Shown here piece by piece: positions 35,374 to 45,208 of a stretch of 57,519 bases of DNA (the first letter of the stretch is position 1; every line of letters starts with the position of its first letter). Where the stretch lies: positions 1 to 57,519 of the forward strand of contig CALDVW010000020.1 of assembly GCA_937924405.1 (NCBI GenBank). The letters run 5' to 3'. The notes below the pieces were generated by a model. The model was given only the letters and a program-made list of their open reading frames with translations, did not search any database and was not told the DNA's origin. The DNA is from an uncultured Lysobacterales bacterium. Lineage in GTDB: Bacteria; Pseudomonadota; Gammaproteobacteria; Xanthomonadales; SZUA-36. The position numbers and the translations under genes were made by a program.

Positions 35374-37209
35374 ATGTGCGGAATCGTTGCCGCTTCTGCC
35401 CACCGTGATGTCAGCGAGATTCTGATTTCCGGTCTGCACGCCCTGGAGTATCGCGGATACGATTCAGCCGGAATTGCGATCCAGCAGGGAGATGGCCTAA
35501 GGCGCTGTAGAACCGATGGCAAGGTGAGGGACCTGGAAGCGTTGCTTGAAGAAACGCCGCTGGCCGGCCATTGTGGAATAGCACACACTCGCTGGGCGAC
35601 GCACGGGGTACCCAATAAGGCAAACGCCCACCCGCATGTTTCCGGTGGAACACTGGCATTGGTGCACAACGGCATCATCGAGAACCATGAGGAGTTACGC
35701 GAAGAGTTACTGTCTGCAAGTTACGAATTCAATTCTGAAACCGATACGGAAGTTCTGGTCCATCTGATTCACCAGCAGATTGCCGGGGGGGCGGACATGT
35801 TCGGAGCTGTGCGCGAGGTTGCAAAACGCCTGCGGGGTGCTTACGCGATCGCCGTGGTGAGCGCGGCTGAACCGGGTGTCGTGGTCGGCGCTCGGTCCGG
35901 TAGTCCTCTGGTTCTGGGTATTGGATTCAATGAACACTTCCTGGCATCAGACATCCATCCGCTACTCTCGGTAACCAATCGGTTCGTATACCTGGAAGAG
36001 GGTGACGTGGTTCGCCTGAGTACCGATGACTATGAAATTCGTGACCGGGATGATTCCCCTGCTGATCGTCCCGTGAAAGAAGCCGATCTGGCAGCAGACA
36101 CGGCGCAACGCGGAACATACCGCCACTACATGCAAAAGGAAATTTTCGAGCAGCCGCAAGCCATCGCTGAAACGCTGGAGGGCAGGATCGGAGCCGATCA
36201 TGTTCTACCCAACATTTTTGGAGTGGGCGCTGACGAAATCCTGAAACAGGTAAAGCAGGTACATATCATCGCTTGTGGCACCAGCTATCACGCGGGGCTC
36301 GTCGCGCGCTACCAGATGGAGGAACTGGCAGGCATTCCCTGCATGGTCGAGGTGGCCAGCGAATACCGCTACCGGCATCCGGTGGTGCCGGAAGGTACCC
36401 TGTTTGTTGCGATCACTCAATCCGGTGAAACAGCAGACACACTGGCCGCCCTGCGGCATGCAAATGAATCCGGCTACCTGGCCACCCTGGCCATTTGTAA
36501 CATGCCGGAGAGTTCGGTCGTAAGGGAAGCGGAGCTGGCGTTAATGACGCGTGCCGGACTCGAAATTGGTGTTGCCACGACCAAGGCGTTTACCAGTCAA
36601 CTGGTTGCATTGCAGTTATTGGTGCTGGAACTGGCTCAACTGGCGAACCGGGTATCCGGTGAGCAGCTGGCTGAGTGGATCAGGGAACTGAACAGCTTGC
36701 CGGAACTGGTTGGCAAAGCACTGCAATTAGACGGTCGCCTGGAAAAGCTGGCCGAGAGGTTCGTGGAAAAACATCATGCCCTGTTCCTGGGGCGTGGAAG
36801 CCATTATCCCATCGCGATGGAAGGCGCACTGAAACTCAAGGAAATATCCTATATTCACGCCGAGGCCTATCCAGCCGGAGAGCTCAAGCACGGCCCTCTG
36901 GCGCTGGTCGATCACGACATGCCGGTGGTGGCAGTGGCGCCCAATAATCGACTGTTGAAAAAACTCATCAGTAACATTGAGGAGGTTCGGGCCAGGGGCG
37001 GGGAAATGATTGTGATAGCCGATACCGAGGTGGTTTCGAGCCTCAGGGAGCGCCACGGCCTGGTCGTTGAACTCGATACCGGAGGCTTGCTGCTGGCGCC
37101 CGTGGTGCTGACCGTACCGCTTCAGCTGCTGGCCTACCATGTGGCCGTTTTGCGCGGAACGGATGTGGACCAGCCACGCAACCTGGCCAAATCGGTCACT
37201 GTAGAGTAG
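35374..37209 (+). CDS. glmS: Glutamine:fructose-6-phosphate aminotransferase (isomerising)
   Basis: A 611-residue enzyme making glucosamine 6-phosphate from fructose 6-phosphate and glutamine. The N-terminal Cys2 glutaminase begins MCGIVAA, with RGYDSAGIA and HTRWATHG; two SIS sugar-isomerase domains follow, with CGTSYHAGL and TTKAFTSQL, and the C-terminus ends LAKSVTVE as in the family. Length is normal (E. coli 609). It is translated directly after glmU. No self-cleaving glmS ribozyme can be present, because the spacer to glmU is only two bases. Confidence 0.97.
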   Translation: MCGIVAASAHRDVSEILISGLHALEYRGYDSAGIAIQQGDGLRRCRTDGKVRDLEALLEETPLAGHCGIAHTRWATHGVPNKANAHPHVSGGTLALVHNGIIENHEELREELLSASYEFNSETDTEVLVHLIHQQIAGGADMFGAVREVAKRLRGAYAIAVVSAAEPGVVVGARSGSPLVLGIGFNEHFLASDIHPLLSVTNRFVYLEEGDVVRLSTDDYEIRDRDDSPADRPVKEADLAADTAQRGTYRHYMQKEIFEQPQAIAETLEGRIGADHVLPNIFGVGADEILKQVKQVHIIACGTSYHAGLVARYQMEELAGIPCMVEVASEYRYRHPVVPEGTLFVAITQSGETADTLAALRHANESGYLATLAICNMPESSVVREAELALMTRAGLEIGVATTKAFTSQLVALQLLVLELAQLANRVSGEQLAEWIRELNSLPELVGKALQLDGRLEKLAERFVEKHHALFLGRGSHYPIAMEGALKLKEISYIHAEAYPAGELKHGPLALVDHDMPVVAVAPNNRLLKKLISNIEEVRARGGEMIVIADTEVVSSLRERHGLVVELDTGGLLLAPVVLTVPLQLLAYHVAVLRGTDVDQPRNLAKSVTVE

Positions 37210-37239
37210 TCTTCGGCAGCGAATTAAAGAGGAAATATC

Positions 37240-37368
37240 ATGTCAGGACTAGCAGCAGCAGCTTTTGTTTTTGGATTGGTGGGCGTAGTCGCGTTTGTCA
37301 GATTGGAAAAACTGACAAAAACCCTCAGGGAAAAAGGAATTCTCGAAGAAGACTACAAGGAAGAGTGA
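37240..37368 (+). CDS. Small single-span membrane protein (42 residues)
   Basis: A short frame with a good ribosome site (AAAGAGGAAAT before ATG 37240) and TGA at 37366-37368. Residues about 3-23 form one hydrophobic helix (SGLAAAAFVFGLVGVVAFV) and the rest is a charged tail rich in Lys, Arg and Glu. It lies 30 bases after glmS and 40 bases before exbD. I know no family for it. The signals and spacing support a real gene, and it may be a partner of the ExbD-like protein, which is a guess from position only. Confidence 0.6.
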   Translation: MSGLAAAAFVFGLVGVVAFVRLEKLTKTLREKGILEEDYKEE

Positions 37369-37408
37369 ATCACTGTTGTGAACAACTCAGTGACCGTCGA
37401 ATAACATC

Positions 37409-37813
37409 ATGAAGCGCAGGCATCGCCTCGAAGACGAAGCGGAAATCAACATCACCCCGATGCTTGATATCGTTTTCATCATGCTTATCTTTTTTATCGT
37501 CACCACTTCATTCGTGAAGGAGAAAGGTCTCGAAGTGTCGCGCCCGACCAATGCGCCGCCCAAGGAGATTCAGCAGGACAAGGGGCCTATCGTCATCAGA
37601 ATCAGCGCCAGCAGCCTGATCAGCGTCAAGGGCCGTGTTCTGGAGCCGGGCGCGGTTCAGGCGAACCTGGAACGGGAAAAAGCTGAGAAGCCAACATCGC
37701 CCCTGATCGTGGCGGCGCATCCCGAGGCGGACACCGAATCACTGGTGACCATTCTCGATGCAGCCAAAGCGGTGGGTATCGAATCGGTCAGCGTGGCGAC
37801 AAGCTCTCAGTAG
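37409..37813 (+). CDS. ExbD/TolR-family protein
   Basis: A 134-residue inner-membrane protein with one N-terminal helix. NITPMLDIVFIMLIFFIV carries the essential Asp20, equivalent to Asp25 of ExbD, used in proton-driven energy transfer to TonB or Tol. The C-terminal periplasmic domain (about 60-130) is as in ExbD. No exbB/tolQ or tonB/tolA gene is adjacent, so its motor partner must be elsewhere. TonB function is plausible, given the receptor at 14214. Confidence 0.88.
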   Translation: MKRRHRLEDEAEINITPMLDIVFIMLIFFIVTTSFVKEKGLEVSRPTNAPPKEIQQDKGPIVIRISASSLISVKGRVLEPGAVQANLEREKAEKPTSPLIVAAHPEADTESLVTILDAAKAVGIESVSVATSSQ

Positions 37814-37835
37814 ATTAAGAACCTCACACCTTGGC

Positions 37836-38105
37836 TCAGCTGATATTGCGTGATATTTCCTCTTCGATGGACAATTCTGGTGGTAGCTGAAGGTAAAAAC
37901 CGCTTTCTTTGAGGTGTTCCAGTACAAGTTGGGTTGCTACACGCGCCAGCCTGAATTCCGGTGTCAGCTCCAGCCTCATGACGAAAGCAGGCTCGCCGAA
38001 TGTTTGCCTTAACTCATCCGGCAGGTCTTCGAAATCCATTTCTTCGGCCAGATAAAGGTAGGTTTCTGCCTTTTTATCGGACCGGTAAACTTTGCATGCT
38101 TGCAT
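37836..38105 (-). CDS. YcgL-domain protein
   Basis: An 89-residue small cytosolic protein of the YcgL family, common in gammaproteobacteria and of unclear function. KVYRSDKKAETYLYL, DLPDELRQTFG and SGFYLQLPPELSIEEE match YcgL. Starts at 38105, 38114 and 38150 are in frame; the one at 38105 gives the family N-terminus. It shares its strand with the BON-LysM gene 118 bases upstream but does not look co-translated. Confidence 0.85.
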   Translation of the reverse strand: MQACKVYRSDKKAETYLYLAEEMDFEDLPDELRQTFGEPAFVMRLELTPEFRLARVATQLVLEHLKESGFYLQLPPELSIEEEISRNIS

Positions 38106-38223
38106 GAAATTCATTGAACTGAGTTTTGTAAGGACGGGCCATAAGGCCAAAATTTCGATCGCACATGCCGCCTACAATTGCGCACATGGCCTATTCCCAC
38201 CCGGAGTATGCGACAGGTGTCCC

Positions 38224-38706
38224 TCAGGGTATCTTCAGTTCCTGCCCGGGGAAAATCTGGTCGGGGTTTTCAAGTGTGCCGGTGTTCGCTTCGAAAATTT
38301 TCATGTACTGTGAACCGTTGCCGTACATCTGCTCGGCAATTTTCCACAGGGTATCGCCGGACTGCACCGTGTAGGTTCTTGGCCCGCCTTCTGCTGGCGC
38401 GGCTTCCGGCTCTTCTGTGTCGGGTTCCACGGGCGTCTCCACCGCGGCTGGTGCAGCTGCCGACATGTCATCCTGGATGGTTGAAATGCCGGGTGCTTCG
38501 GACAACACATCCAGGATCTTCTGACGGTCGGATTCGTCTGAAATTTCACCGGAAACCGTGATGGAATTTGCGCCGAATTCGAATTTAAGACTGCTTGGGT
38601 CTATGCCCGCGTTGCGTAACATCTGGCTGGGTGCGACCGTTACATCTGCCTCGGGTTCGCTGTCACTTTTACCCAGAGCATTTTTGATGGAATCGAAAAT
38701 CCCCAT
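38224..38706 (-). CDS. BON-LysM protein, Kbp/YgaU-like
   Basis: A 160-residue protein with a BON domain (about 38-80), a Pro/Glu/Ala-rich linker and a C-terminal LysM domain (111-159, TYTVQSGDTLWKIAEQMYG). This is the layout of E. coli Kbp (YgaU), a cytosolic potassium-binding protein of similar length; no signal peptide is seen, which agrees. A strong ribosome site (AGGAGAG on the minus strand) precedes ATG 38706. The potassium role is by family, not seen here. Confidence 0.88.
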   Translation of the reverse strand: MGIFDSIKNALGKSDSEPEADVTVAPSQMLRNAGIDPSSLKFEFGANSITVSGEISDESDRQKILDVLSEAPGISTIQDDMSAAAPAAVETPVEPDTEEPEAAPAEGGPRTYTVQSGDTLWKIAEQMYGNGSQYMKIFEANTGTLENPDQIFPGQELKIP

Positions 38707-38761
38707 TTCTCTCTCCTGTATTCTTCACCGCTGATTCGAATGGACAGTACGGAGAAATTAT

Positions 38762-38794
38762 ACAGCCACCGGAGAGTAACGTTCCGGTGGCTGT
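38762..38794 (-). terminator. Terminator hairpin downstream of acs
   Basis: A perfect 11-bp stem ACAGCCACCGG (38762-38772) / CCGGTGGCTGT (38784-38794) with an 11-base loop lies ten bases beyond the acs stop on the minus strand. The sequence after the stem is ATAATTTC, a weak U-tract. Confidence 0.65.
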
Positions 38795-38804
38795 CAAAAG
38801 CGAC

Positions 38805-40754
38805 TTAACGATTCATACGGTTGTCGATGAGTTGCTCCACCACATCCGGTTCGGCCAACGTCGAAGTGTCGCCCAGGTTACCGTAGTCATTCGCCGCAAT
38901 CTTACGCAGAATACGGCGCATGATTTTACCGGATCGGGTTTTGGGCAGGCTGGGAGCCCATTGCAGCAGATCCGGGGTGGCGATCGGTCCAATTTCCTTG
39001 CGCACCCATTTACGAAGCTCCGTCTGGAGTTCATCGGTCGGTTGCTGGCCCACCACCAGGGTCACATAGGCATAGATGCCTTCACCCTTGATATCGTGCG
39101 GATAACCTACCACAGCCGCCTCGGCCACGGCGTCATGCGACACCAGTGCGCTCTCGATTTCAGCGGTACCCAGACGGTGCCCGGAAACATTCAAAACATC
39201 ATCCACCCTGCCGGTGATCCAGTAACAGCCGTCTTCATCGCGACGCGCGCCATCGCCAGTGAAGTAAGTGCCCGGTATGGTGGAGAAATACGTGTCGATG
39301 AAGCGCTGGTGGTCACCATATACCGAACGCATTTGTCCCGGCCAGCTGTCCGTAATCACCAGCAGACCTTCAGTGGCGCCTTCGGTGGGCATGGGATTAC
39401 CTTTCTCGTCAAACAGCGCGGGCATGATGCCCGGCAAAGGATGGGTTGCCGATCCCGGCTTTAGCGTCGTCGCGCCGGGTAGCGGGCTGATCAGGATGCC
39501 GCCGGTTTCGGTTTGCCACCAGGTATCGACAATGGGGCAACGCCCATCACCCACGATGTTGTAGTACCAGTCCCATGCTTCGGGATTGATGGGTTCCCCT
39601 ACCGAGCCCAGCAACCTGAGCGATTGCCGTGAAGTGGATTTTACCGGCCCTTCACCTTCCCGCATCAGGGCACGAATTGCGGTTGGAGCCGTGTAGCAGA
39701 TATTCACCTGGTGCTTGTCACAGACCTCCCAGAACCGGCTGGAACTGGGATAGTTTGGTACACCTTCGAACATCAGGCTTATCGCACCGTTAGCCAACGG
39801 TCCGTATACGATATAGCTGTGTCCTGTGACCCAGCCGACATCGGCGGTACACCAGTAGACGTCACCATCGTGATAATCGAAAACGATTTCATGGGTGTAG
39901 GAGGCGTAAACCAGGTACCCGCCCGTAGTATGCAGAACACCTTTGGGTTTGCCGGTCGAACCTGATGTGTAAAGAATGAACAGGGGATCTTCCGCATTCA
40001 TTGGTTCAACCGGGCAGTCGTCGGTTACAGTTTCCAGTTCTTCGTCATACCAGACGTCACGGCCGTCGACCCAATTGACGTCGCCGCCGGTGTTACGGAC
40101 TACGATGACCGATTTAAGACAATCCATGACGCCTTCAATTTTGCATGCGGCGTCGACATTGTTCTTCAGCGGCACAATTCGTCCGCCGCGAAGGCCCTGG
40201 TCGGCGGTAATGATCGTATTCGAATCGCAATCGACAACACGGCCAGCCAGTGCATCGGGCGAAAATCCGCCAAACACGACCGAGTGCACGGCGCCGATCC
40301 GCGCGCAGGCCAGCATTGAAATGGCTGCCTCAGGAATCATCGGCATGTAGATCGTGACGCGGTCGCCCTTCTCAACGCCCTGCTTCTTCAGCACGTTGGC
40401 CATCCGGCAGACGCGTTGTTGCAGTTCTCTGTAGCTAATATGCTCGTCGCGGGCCGGATCATCACCTTCCCAGATGATTGCTGTCTGGTCACCGCGCGTA
40501 TCCAGGTGGCGGTCGACACAGTTGTAACAGGCATTCAGTACACCATCTTCAAACCAGCGGATGTGGAGATCCGCCTTGTCGAAGGAAACGTCCTTGGTGG
40601 TAGTAGGGAACTCGATCCAGTCCAGTCTTCTGGCGGTTTCAGTCCAGAACGCCACGTTGTTTTCAACGGACTCCCGGTAAGTACGTTCGTACTCTGCTTT
40701 ATCGAGGTGGGCGTTACCCTTGAACGACTCGGGTACGGGATAGCTGTTGCTCAT
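38805..40754 (-). CDS. acs: Acetyl-CoA synthetase
   Basis: A 649-residue AMP-forming enzyme that activates acetate to acetyl-CoA in the cytosol. ANL-family motifs [19 protein letters not shown] and the C-terminal [11 protein letters not shown] with the regulatory acetylation lysine are intact; length matches E. coli Acs (652). ATG 40754 gives the family N-terminus (MSNSYPVPE). The frame from 40808 adds 18 unrelated residues. A hairpin terminator follows. Confidence 0.96.
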   Translation of the reverse strand: MSNSYPVPESFKGNAHLDKAEYERTYRESVENNVAFWTETARRLDWIEFPTTTKDVSFDKADLHIRWFEDGVLNACYNCVDRHLDTRGDQTAIIWEGDDPARDEHISYRELQQRVCRMANVLKKQGVEKGDRVTIYMPMIPEAAISMLACARIGAVHSVVFGGFSPDALAGRVVDCDSNTIITADQGLRGGRIVPLKNNVDAACKIEGVMDCLKSVIVVRNTGGDVNWVDGRDVWYDEELETVTDDCPVEPMNAEDPLFILYTSGSTGKPKGVLHTTGGYLVYASYTHEIVFDYHDGDVYWCTADVGWVTGHSYIVYGPLANGAISLMFEGVPNYPSSSRFWEVCDKHQVNICYTAPTAIRALMREGEGPVKSTSRQSLRLLGSVGEPINPEAWDWYYNIVGDGRCPIVDTWWQTETGGILISPLPGATTLKPGSATHPLPGIMPALFDEKGNPMPTEGATEGLLVITDSWPGQMRSVYGDHQRFIDTYFSTIPGTYFTGDGARRDEDGCYWITGRVDDVLNVSGHRLGTAEIESALVSHDAVAEAAVVGYPHDIKGEGIYAYVTLVVGQQPTDELQTELRKWVRKEIGPIATPDLLQWAPSLPKTRSGKIMRRILRKIAANDYGNLGDTSTLAEPDVVEQLIDNRMNR

Positions 40755-40906
40755 GTTGATAACCCTTATTGATGTAAAAAGATGGGCACATTGTAGACGC
40801 TGAATCAAGCTTGTTTCCTGTCCCCGGTCAGGTTTTTCTCATTCCCGCATGTCACTCTGTGTACTCCATTATAATCGTTTGATTCAAGTCCTTTCCGGAG
40901 ATCCAG

Positions 40907-43117
40907 ATGAAGCTTTTTCGCATCGTAATCGTTGTGACAATGCTATGCCCCTGCCTGGCCATGCCTGTTTTGCGCGCCGCTGATGACAGCCGGCCGAAAA
41001 TCGGTTTGGCGCTCAGCGGCGGGGGTGCTCGCGGTGGCGCCCACGTCGGTGTTCTGAGGGCACTGGAAGAGCTGCAAATTCCTGTTGATTACATCGCCGG
41101 CACCAGCATGGGCGCCATTATCGGCGGACTCTACGCGGCCGGTTACAGTGCGGCCGAAATAGAGACAATCCTGGCTGAAACCGACTGGGACAAGGGGTTG
41201 ACCGACAAGCCGGCCCGCAAGGACCGTACCATGAGAAAAAAGGAACTTGAGGCGCAGTTCCTGATTCCGTACCGGGTAGGATTCAACGGGGGAAAATTAC
41301 AATTACCTCTCGGTGTGATCGAAGGGCAGCACCTGGACCAGATCTTTCACCGAATGCTGTTACCGGTCGTCGGCATCAGTGATTTCGACCTCCTGCCTAT
41401 TCCTTTTCGCGCCGTTGCGACCGATCTGGTAACCGGCGAGGAAGTCATTCTTTCTGGTGGCAGCCTGCCGGATTCACTTCGCGCGAGTATGTCTGTACCT
41501 GGCGTGTTTTCGCCAGTCAGGCTCGACGACAGGCTTCTGGTCGATGGCGGCATGGCGAACAATCTGCCAATCAGCGTCGTCCGCGAAATGGGCGCCGATA
41601 TTGTGATCGCGGTCGATATCTCCACCCCCCTTCTGACAGAAGAACAACTCACTTCAGTCTTGAGCGTCACCGAGCAGCTGTCCGGTTTTCTGACCCGGAG
41701 AAACACTGAGGCACAAATTGCCACTTTGGATCAGCAGGATATTCTGATTATTCCCGAACTCGGAGAGTTCAGTTCCGGCGATTTTGAAGAGGCTGTGGAA
41801 ATCGTCCACCTGGGCTACGAAGCGACCATGAATTCCGAAGCCCAACTCTCTTCCCTGGCCGATGAAAACCTTTCTGCACTTACCCCGATAGGGGAGCAGC
41901 AGACCCCGGAGCATGTCATCGATTTCATCGAGTTGGATAACGATTCTGAATTGCATGACGAAATAATCCGGTCCAGGCTTGCAATCGAACTGGGCAAGCC
42001 CGTTGACATGGATGCACTGGATCAAAGTGTCGACAGGATATACAGCCTGGATGTTTTTGAGTCGGTGACTTATGACCTGACCGAGAACGAGGAAGGTCAA
42101 TCGGGGATCCTCATACACGCACAGCCACGTGCCTGGGGGCCGAACTATCTTCAATTCGGCCTTGAGCTTTCGAATGACTTTTCTGGAAACTCTGATTTCA
42201 AGCTGGGCGCCGCTTACACGAAAAATGCACTCAACGCGCTGGGTGGAGAACTACGCGTGACCGGCTCCATCGGCCGGGAAGATGAAATCAGCTTTGATTT
42301 TTATCAGCCCATTGATCCTGAGGCTAATTGGTTTGTCGAGCCTGAAGTTTACTGGCGCCGGGAGAATTACAGCCTCTGGGAGGGAGATTCCAATATCGCC
42401 ACGCTCGAATTTGATGGCTGGGGATTCGAATTCGGACTCGGGCGGAACTGGAGTACAACGCATCGCCTGACACTGGAATATCAGCTTGCTCGGGCCGACG
42501 CTGACGTGATTACCGGAGATCTGGATTTTGAACTGGACGATGAAGTCGAAATCGGTGAGTTATCGCTGAATTACGTGCACGATAGCCTGGATAGCTTGTG
42601 GTTTCCGACTGAGGGCATGTTTCATCGCCTGTCCTATATATACGCGGCCGATGATCTGGGTGCATCATCCGATTACCAGCAGGCCATGGGTAACGGTACC
42701 TTCGCTTTTTCCCATAGTAAAAACAGTGCGCTGCTCAATTACGAATTCGGATATAGCATAGACGATAAGGCGCCCATCGAGCGTTGGTACCGCCTGGGTG
42801 GGTTTGGCCGCCTGTCCGGGCTGGTGCCCAATCAGTTAACGGGGCGGCAGTATGGAGTGGCGACCCTGGCCTATTACCGCCATCTGAAAGATATGAAACT
42901 GTTCAAGGCCTATGCCGGATTTACCCTGGAAGCGGGGAATGTATGGGATTACAGTAGCGATATCGGGTTTGACGATCTGCGTTATTCCGCGAGCATCTTC
43001 ACCGGTGCGGAAACCCCCATCGGTCCCGTATATCTGGCGCTTGGGCATAGCGATAACGGTGACACCGCGGTCTATTTCTACGTTGGCAACCCGTTCCGGG
43101 TTAACCGGTTTGACTAG
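40907..43117 (+). CDS. Patatin-like phospholipase with outer-membrane barrel (PlpD-like)
   Basis: A 736-residue exported protein of type Vd secretion form. After a signal peptide (about 1-25) the patatin lipase domain has the oxyanion motif GGGARG (38-43), nucleophile Ser67 in GTSMG and catalytic Asp213 in DGG. A POTRA-like segment (about 345-405) leads to a 16-strand-type bacterial surface antigen barrel ending in NPFRVNRF. Such proteins display or release a phospholipase at the cell surface. The ribosome site CCGGAGATCC precedes ATG 40907. Confidence 0.88.
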   Translation: MKLFRIVIVVTMLCPCLAMPVLRAADDSRPKIGLALSGGGARGGAHVGVLRALEELQIPVDYIAGTSMGAIIGGLYAAGYSAAEIETILAETDWDKGLTDKPARKDRTMRKKELEAQFLIPYRVGFNGGKLQLPLGVIEGQHLDQIFHRMLLPVVGISDFDLLPIPFRAVATDLVTGEEVILSGGSLPDSLRASMSVPGVFSPVRLDDRLLVDGGMANNLPISVVREMGADIVIAVDISTPLLTEEQLTSVLSVTEQLSGFLTRRNTEAQIATLDQQDILIIPELGEFSSGDFEEAVEIVHLGYEATMNSEAQLSSLADENLSALTPIGEQQTPEHVIDFIELDNDSELHDEIIRSRLAIELGKPVDMDALDQSVDRIYSLDVFESVTYDLTENEEGQSGILIHAQPRAWGPNYLQFGLELSNDFSGNSDFKLGAAYTKNALNALGGELRVTGSIGREDEISFDFYQPIDPEANWFVEPEVYWRRENYSLWEGDSNIATLEFDGWGFEFGLGRNWSTTHRLTLEYQLARADADVITGDLDFELDDEVEIGELSLNYVHDSLDSLWFPTEGMFHRLSYIYAADDLGASSDYQQAMGNGTFAFSHSKNSALLNYEFGYSIDDKAPIERWYRLGGFGRLSGLVPNQLTGRQYGVATLAYYRHLKDMKLFKAYAGFTLEAGNVWDYSSDIGFDDLRYSASIFTGAETPIGPVYLALGHSDNGDTAVYFYVGNPFRVNRFD

Positions 43118-43206
43118 GGTCAGCTATAAGCATGCAGATGGCTCGAAAGGGGAAACCCCGGTCGAATTAAATATAAAACAGTCTATAAATTACAGGAGAA
43201 AACTGA

Positions 43207-43413
43207 ATGTCTGTCGCGCGAGTAACCGAAATTATCGCCTCTTCAAAAGAATCGTTTGAAGACGCCACCAGGAAAGGCCTCAAACGCGCAAGCAAGACGC
43301 TGAAAAACGTCAGGGGCGCCTGGGTAGAGGGCCAGAAGGTCAACTGCGATTCTCATGGACACATCACCGAATTTCGCGTCATCCTGAAAGTCACATTTGT
43401 TTTGGAGGATTAA
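43207..43413 (+). CDS. Dodecin-family flavin-binding protein
   Basis: A 68-residue small protein that forms a 12-subunit shell and stores flavins or related cofactors. SSKESFEDATRKGLKRASKTL and the C-terminal FRVILKVTFVLED match dodecins, and the Trp in GAWVEGQKV is the flavin-stacking position. The ribosome site AGGAGAAAACTG precedes ATG 43207. A 6-bp hairpin just after the stop (43415-43435) may terminate transcription in both directions with the convergent DUF3465 gene. Confidence 0.9.
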   Translation: MSVARVTEIIASSKESFEDATRKGLKRASKTLKNVRGAWVEGQKVNCDSHGHITEFRVILKVTFVLED

Positions 43414-43419
43414 ACACCC

Positions 43420-43863
43420 TTACTGGTAGAGGGTGCCTTGATGGCTTATCCAGCCGTGTCGTTTTTTGATTCCGCTGTCCCAGTGAGTCGAGTGAATGAC
43501 TCCTCCAGGCTCCGTCCGGAGATATTCGCCGCGAACGATGACTTCGTCATTGACGGCCACAGGAACCCGTTCCGAATACCTCAGGCTGTGAATAACCATC
43601 AGGTTCTGCTGATTTTTCAGGGTGATGACAAATTTCTGTTGCCGGTTACTGCCCGGGTCATCCGGCAATAGTCTTACGACGCGGCCGGTGACTTCCGCCA
43701 TCACCTGGGATTGATAATTTCTGTAGGCGTCTTCGACGACCCAATAGCCCGGTTCAATTTTATAACCGGGTATGGCGTACCAGATCGCTGCGGCTACTGC
43801 ACAGACGAAGATCCCCGTAAAAAAGGCGGCGAAAAGCTTTGAGTGTCGTTTCTTTTTGGCCAT
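43420..43863 (-). CDS. DUF3465 exported/membrane-anchored protein
   Basis: A 147-residue protein with one N-terminal membrane helix or uncleaved signal (about 10-32) and a periplasmic domain. RQQKFVITL, MVIHSLRYSERVP, NDEVIVRGEYL, GGVIHSTHWD and HGWISHQGTLYQ match DUF3465. The conserved His/Asp and Trp residues hint at a small OB-like fold, with function unknown. The rhomboid protease gene lies 16 bases upstream on the same strand, so the two may be co-transcribed. Confidence 0.82.
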   Translation of the reverse strand: MAKKKRHSKLFAAFFTGIFVCAVAAAIWYAIPGYKIEPGYWVVEDAYRNYQSQVMAEVTGRVVRLLPDDPGSNRQQKFVITLKNQQNLMVIHSLRYSERVPVAVNDEVIVRGEYLRTEPGGVIHSTHWDSGIKKRHGWISHQGTLYQ

Positions 43864-43879
43864 GCAACCTCACATGAAT

Positions 43880-44521
43880 TCATGATTTCCAGGTCATGCC
43901 CAACCTCCAGCCCCACTTATACAATAATACAGCCCCGAATATCATTCCACCCAAGTGAGCGAAGTGCGCTATACCCGGCATGGCCCGGGTTACGCCGAAC
44001 AGTAATTCGATGCCGCCGTAGATCAGCACAAACCATTTGGCCTGGATTGGCACCGGAAAGAAAATCAGGAAGATCCTGTTTGTTGGCCACATTACCCCGT
44101 AGGCCAGTAACAGGCCGAAAACTCCGCCTGATGCCCCGATTGTCGGGTAAATTCCCCCTTCAAAGAGCTGCACCAGTAACTGGATGATTCCCGCGCCGAC
44201 AACGCATACCCCGTAGTACGTAAGGAATCGCTGGCTACCCCATGATCGTTCCAGCGGGGTTCCGAACATCCAAACGGCAAACATGTTGAAAAACAGGTGG
44301 TTGAAACTGCCATGAAGGAAGGCATAGGTGAGCAGTTGCCAGGGTGAGAAAAATCCGCTGCCGGCAGGCCATAAAGCCATTCCGGGCGGCTGGTACCGAA
44401 TGAAAAAAATGATGGCGCAGAGAATGATGATCGCGAAAGACACCGGGGTGTCGGTTAACGGGACCGGGTTAAGAGAATTTCGTCGCTGATTCAAATGGAG
44501 CCTCCTTCGTTGCGGGTTCAT
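43880..44521 (-). CDS. Rhomboid-family intramembrane serine protease
   Basis: A 213-residue inner-membrane protein with about six helices. HGSFNHLFFNMFAVWMFG holds the conserved His/Asn pair, Ser131 lies in GASGGVFG and His189 in HFAHLGG, giving the expected Ser-His dyad. It cuts membrane proteins within the bilayer; the substrate is unknown. ATG 44521 gives a short basic N-terminus; the frame from 44605 overlaps the divergent LOG gene. Confidence 0.88.
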   Translation of the reverse strand: MNPQRRRLHLNQRRNSLNPVPLTDTPVSFAIIILCAIIFFIRYQPPGMALWPAGSGFFSPWQLLTYAFLHGSFNHLFFNMFAVWMFGTPLERSWGSQRFLTYYGVCVVGAGIIQLLVQLFEGGIYPTIGASGGVFGLLLAYGVMWPTNRIFLIFFPVPIQAKWFVLIYGGIELLFGVTRAMPGIAHFAHLGGMIFGAVLLYKWGWRLGMTWKS

Positions 44522-44592
44522 ATTACAATACGTGGACTTTGAACACCCATCGGTATTGCCGCAAGGGAAGGGAGTATGGCGTGGAGGCAAAA

Positions 44593-45198
44593 ATGAACAT
44601 CGCACCGGGCCGGTTTCAACGGGTCACCGTTTATGCCTCATCGAGTAATGCGCTTGCGGAGAACTATTACGATGCAGCGCGGCGCCTGGGAACCGTGCTG
44701 GGGCAGTCCGGCCTCGATATCGTCTATGGCGGCGGCGGTGTCGGCCTGATGCGCGCCATGGCTGACAACGCATTGGCTGAAGGGGCGCATGTCCATGGTG
44801 TTATTCCGGAATTTCTGAACACGGTTGAGCACGGCCACAGCAATCTCAGCCGATTGGAAGTAGTGGCCGATATGCGCGAGCGAAAGCATCGTATGCTGGT
44901 GGATTCAGATGCTGTTGTTTCATTGCCCGGTGGCAGCGGTACCTTCGAAGAGGTGTTCGAAGTACTGACCCTTAAACGCCTCGGTGATTTCCTGGGCCCT
45001 GTTATCCTGGTCAATACCAACCGCTATTTTGACCGGCTGGTGGATTTCCTGCAGCACAGTGTCAGGGAGAATTTCATGTCGGAAATTCATCTCGACATGT
45101 GGTCTGTGGTTGCAGAGCCCGAGGAGGTTTTCGAAGCCATGCATGCAGCAACCAACTGGAGCCGCGAAGCGAGAAAATTCGCTGCGGTCCGCAAATAA
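44593..45198 (+). CDS. LOG-family cytokinin-riboside-monophosphate phosphoribohydrolase-like protein
   Basis: A 201-residue cytosolic protein of the TIGR00730/LOG family. YGGGGVGLMRAMADNAL binds phosphate, and PGGSGTFEE (112-120) is the family signature with catalytic Glu. Bacterial LOG proteins split nucleoside monophosphates to base and ribose 5-phosphate. ATG 44593 has a GTGGAGG ribosome site; a TTG at 44539 is in frame but less likely. It is divergent from the rhomboid gene by 71 bases. Confidence 0.88.
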   Translation: MNIAPGRFQRVTVYASSSNALAENYYDAARRLGTVLGQSGLDIVYGGGGVGLMRAMADNALAEGAHVHGVIPEFLNTVEHGHSNLSRLEVVADMRERKHRMLVDSDAVVSLPGGSGTFEEVFEVLTLKRLGDFLGPVILVNTNRYFDRLVDFLQHSVRENFMSEIHLDMWSVVAEPEEVFEAMHAATNWSREARKFAAVRK

Positions 45199-45208
45199 AC
45201 CGGTGCGA

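Noticed and set aside
35360-35380. Self-cleaving glmS ribozyme
   Set aside because: Only two bases separate glmU from glmS, and this control is typical of Gram-positive bacteria.
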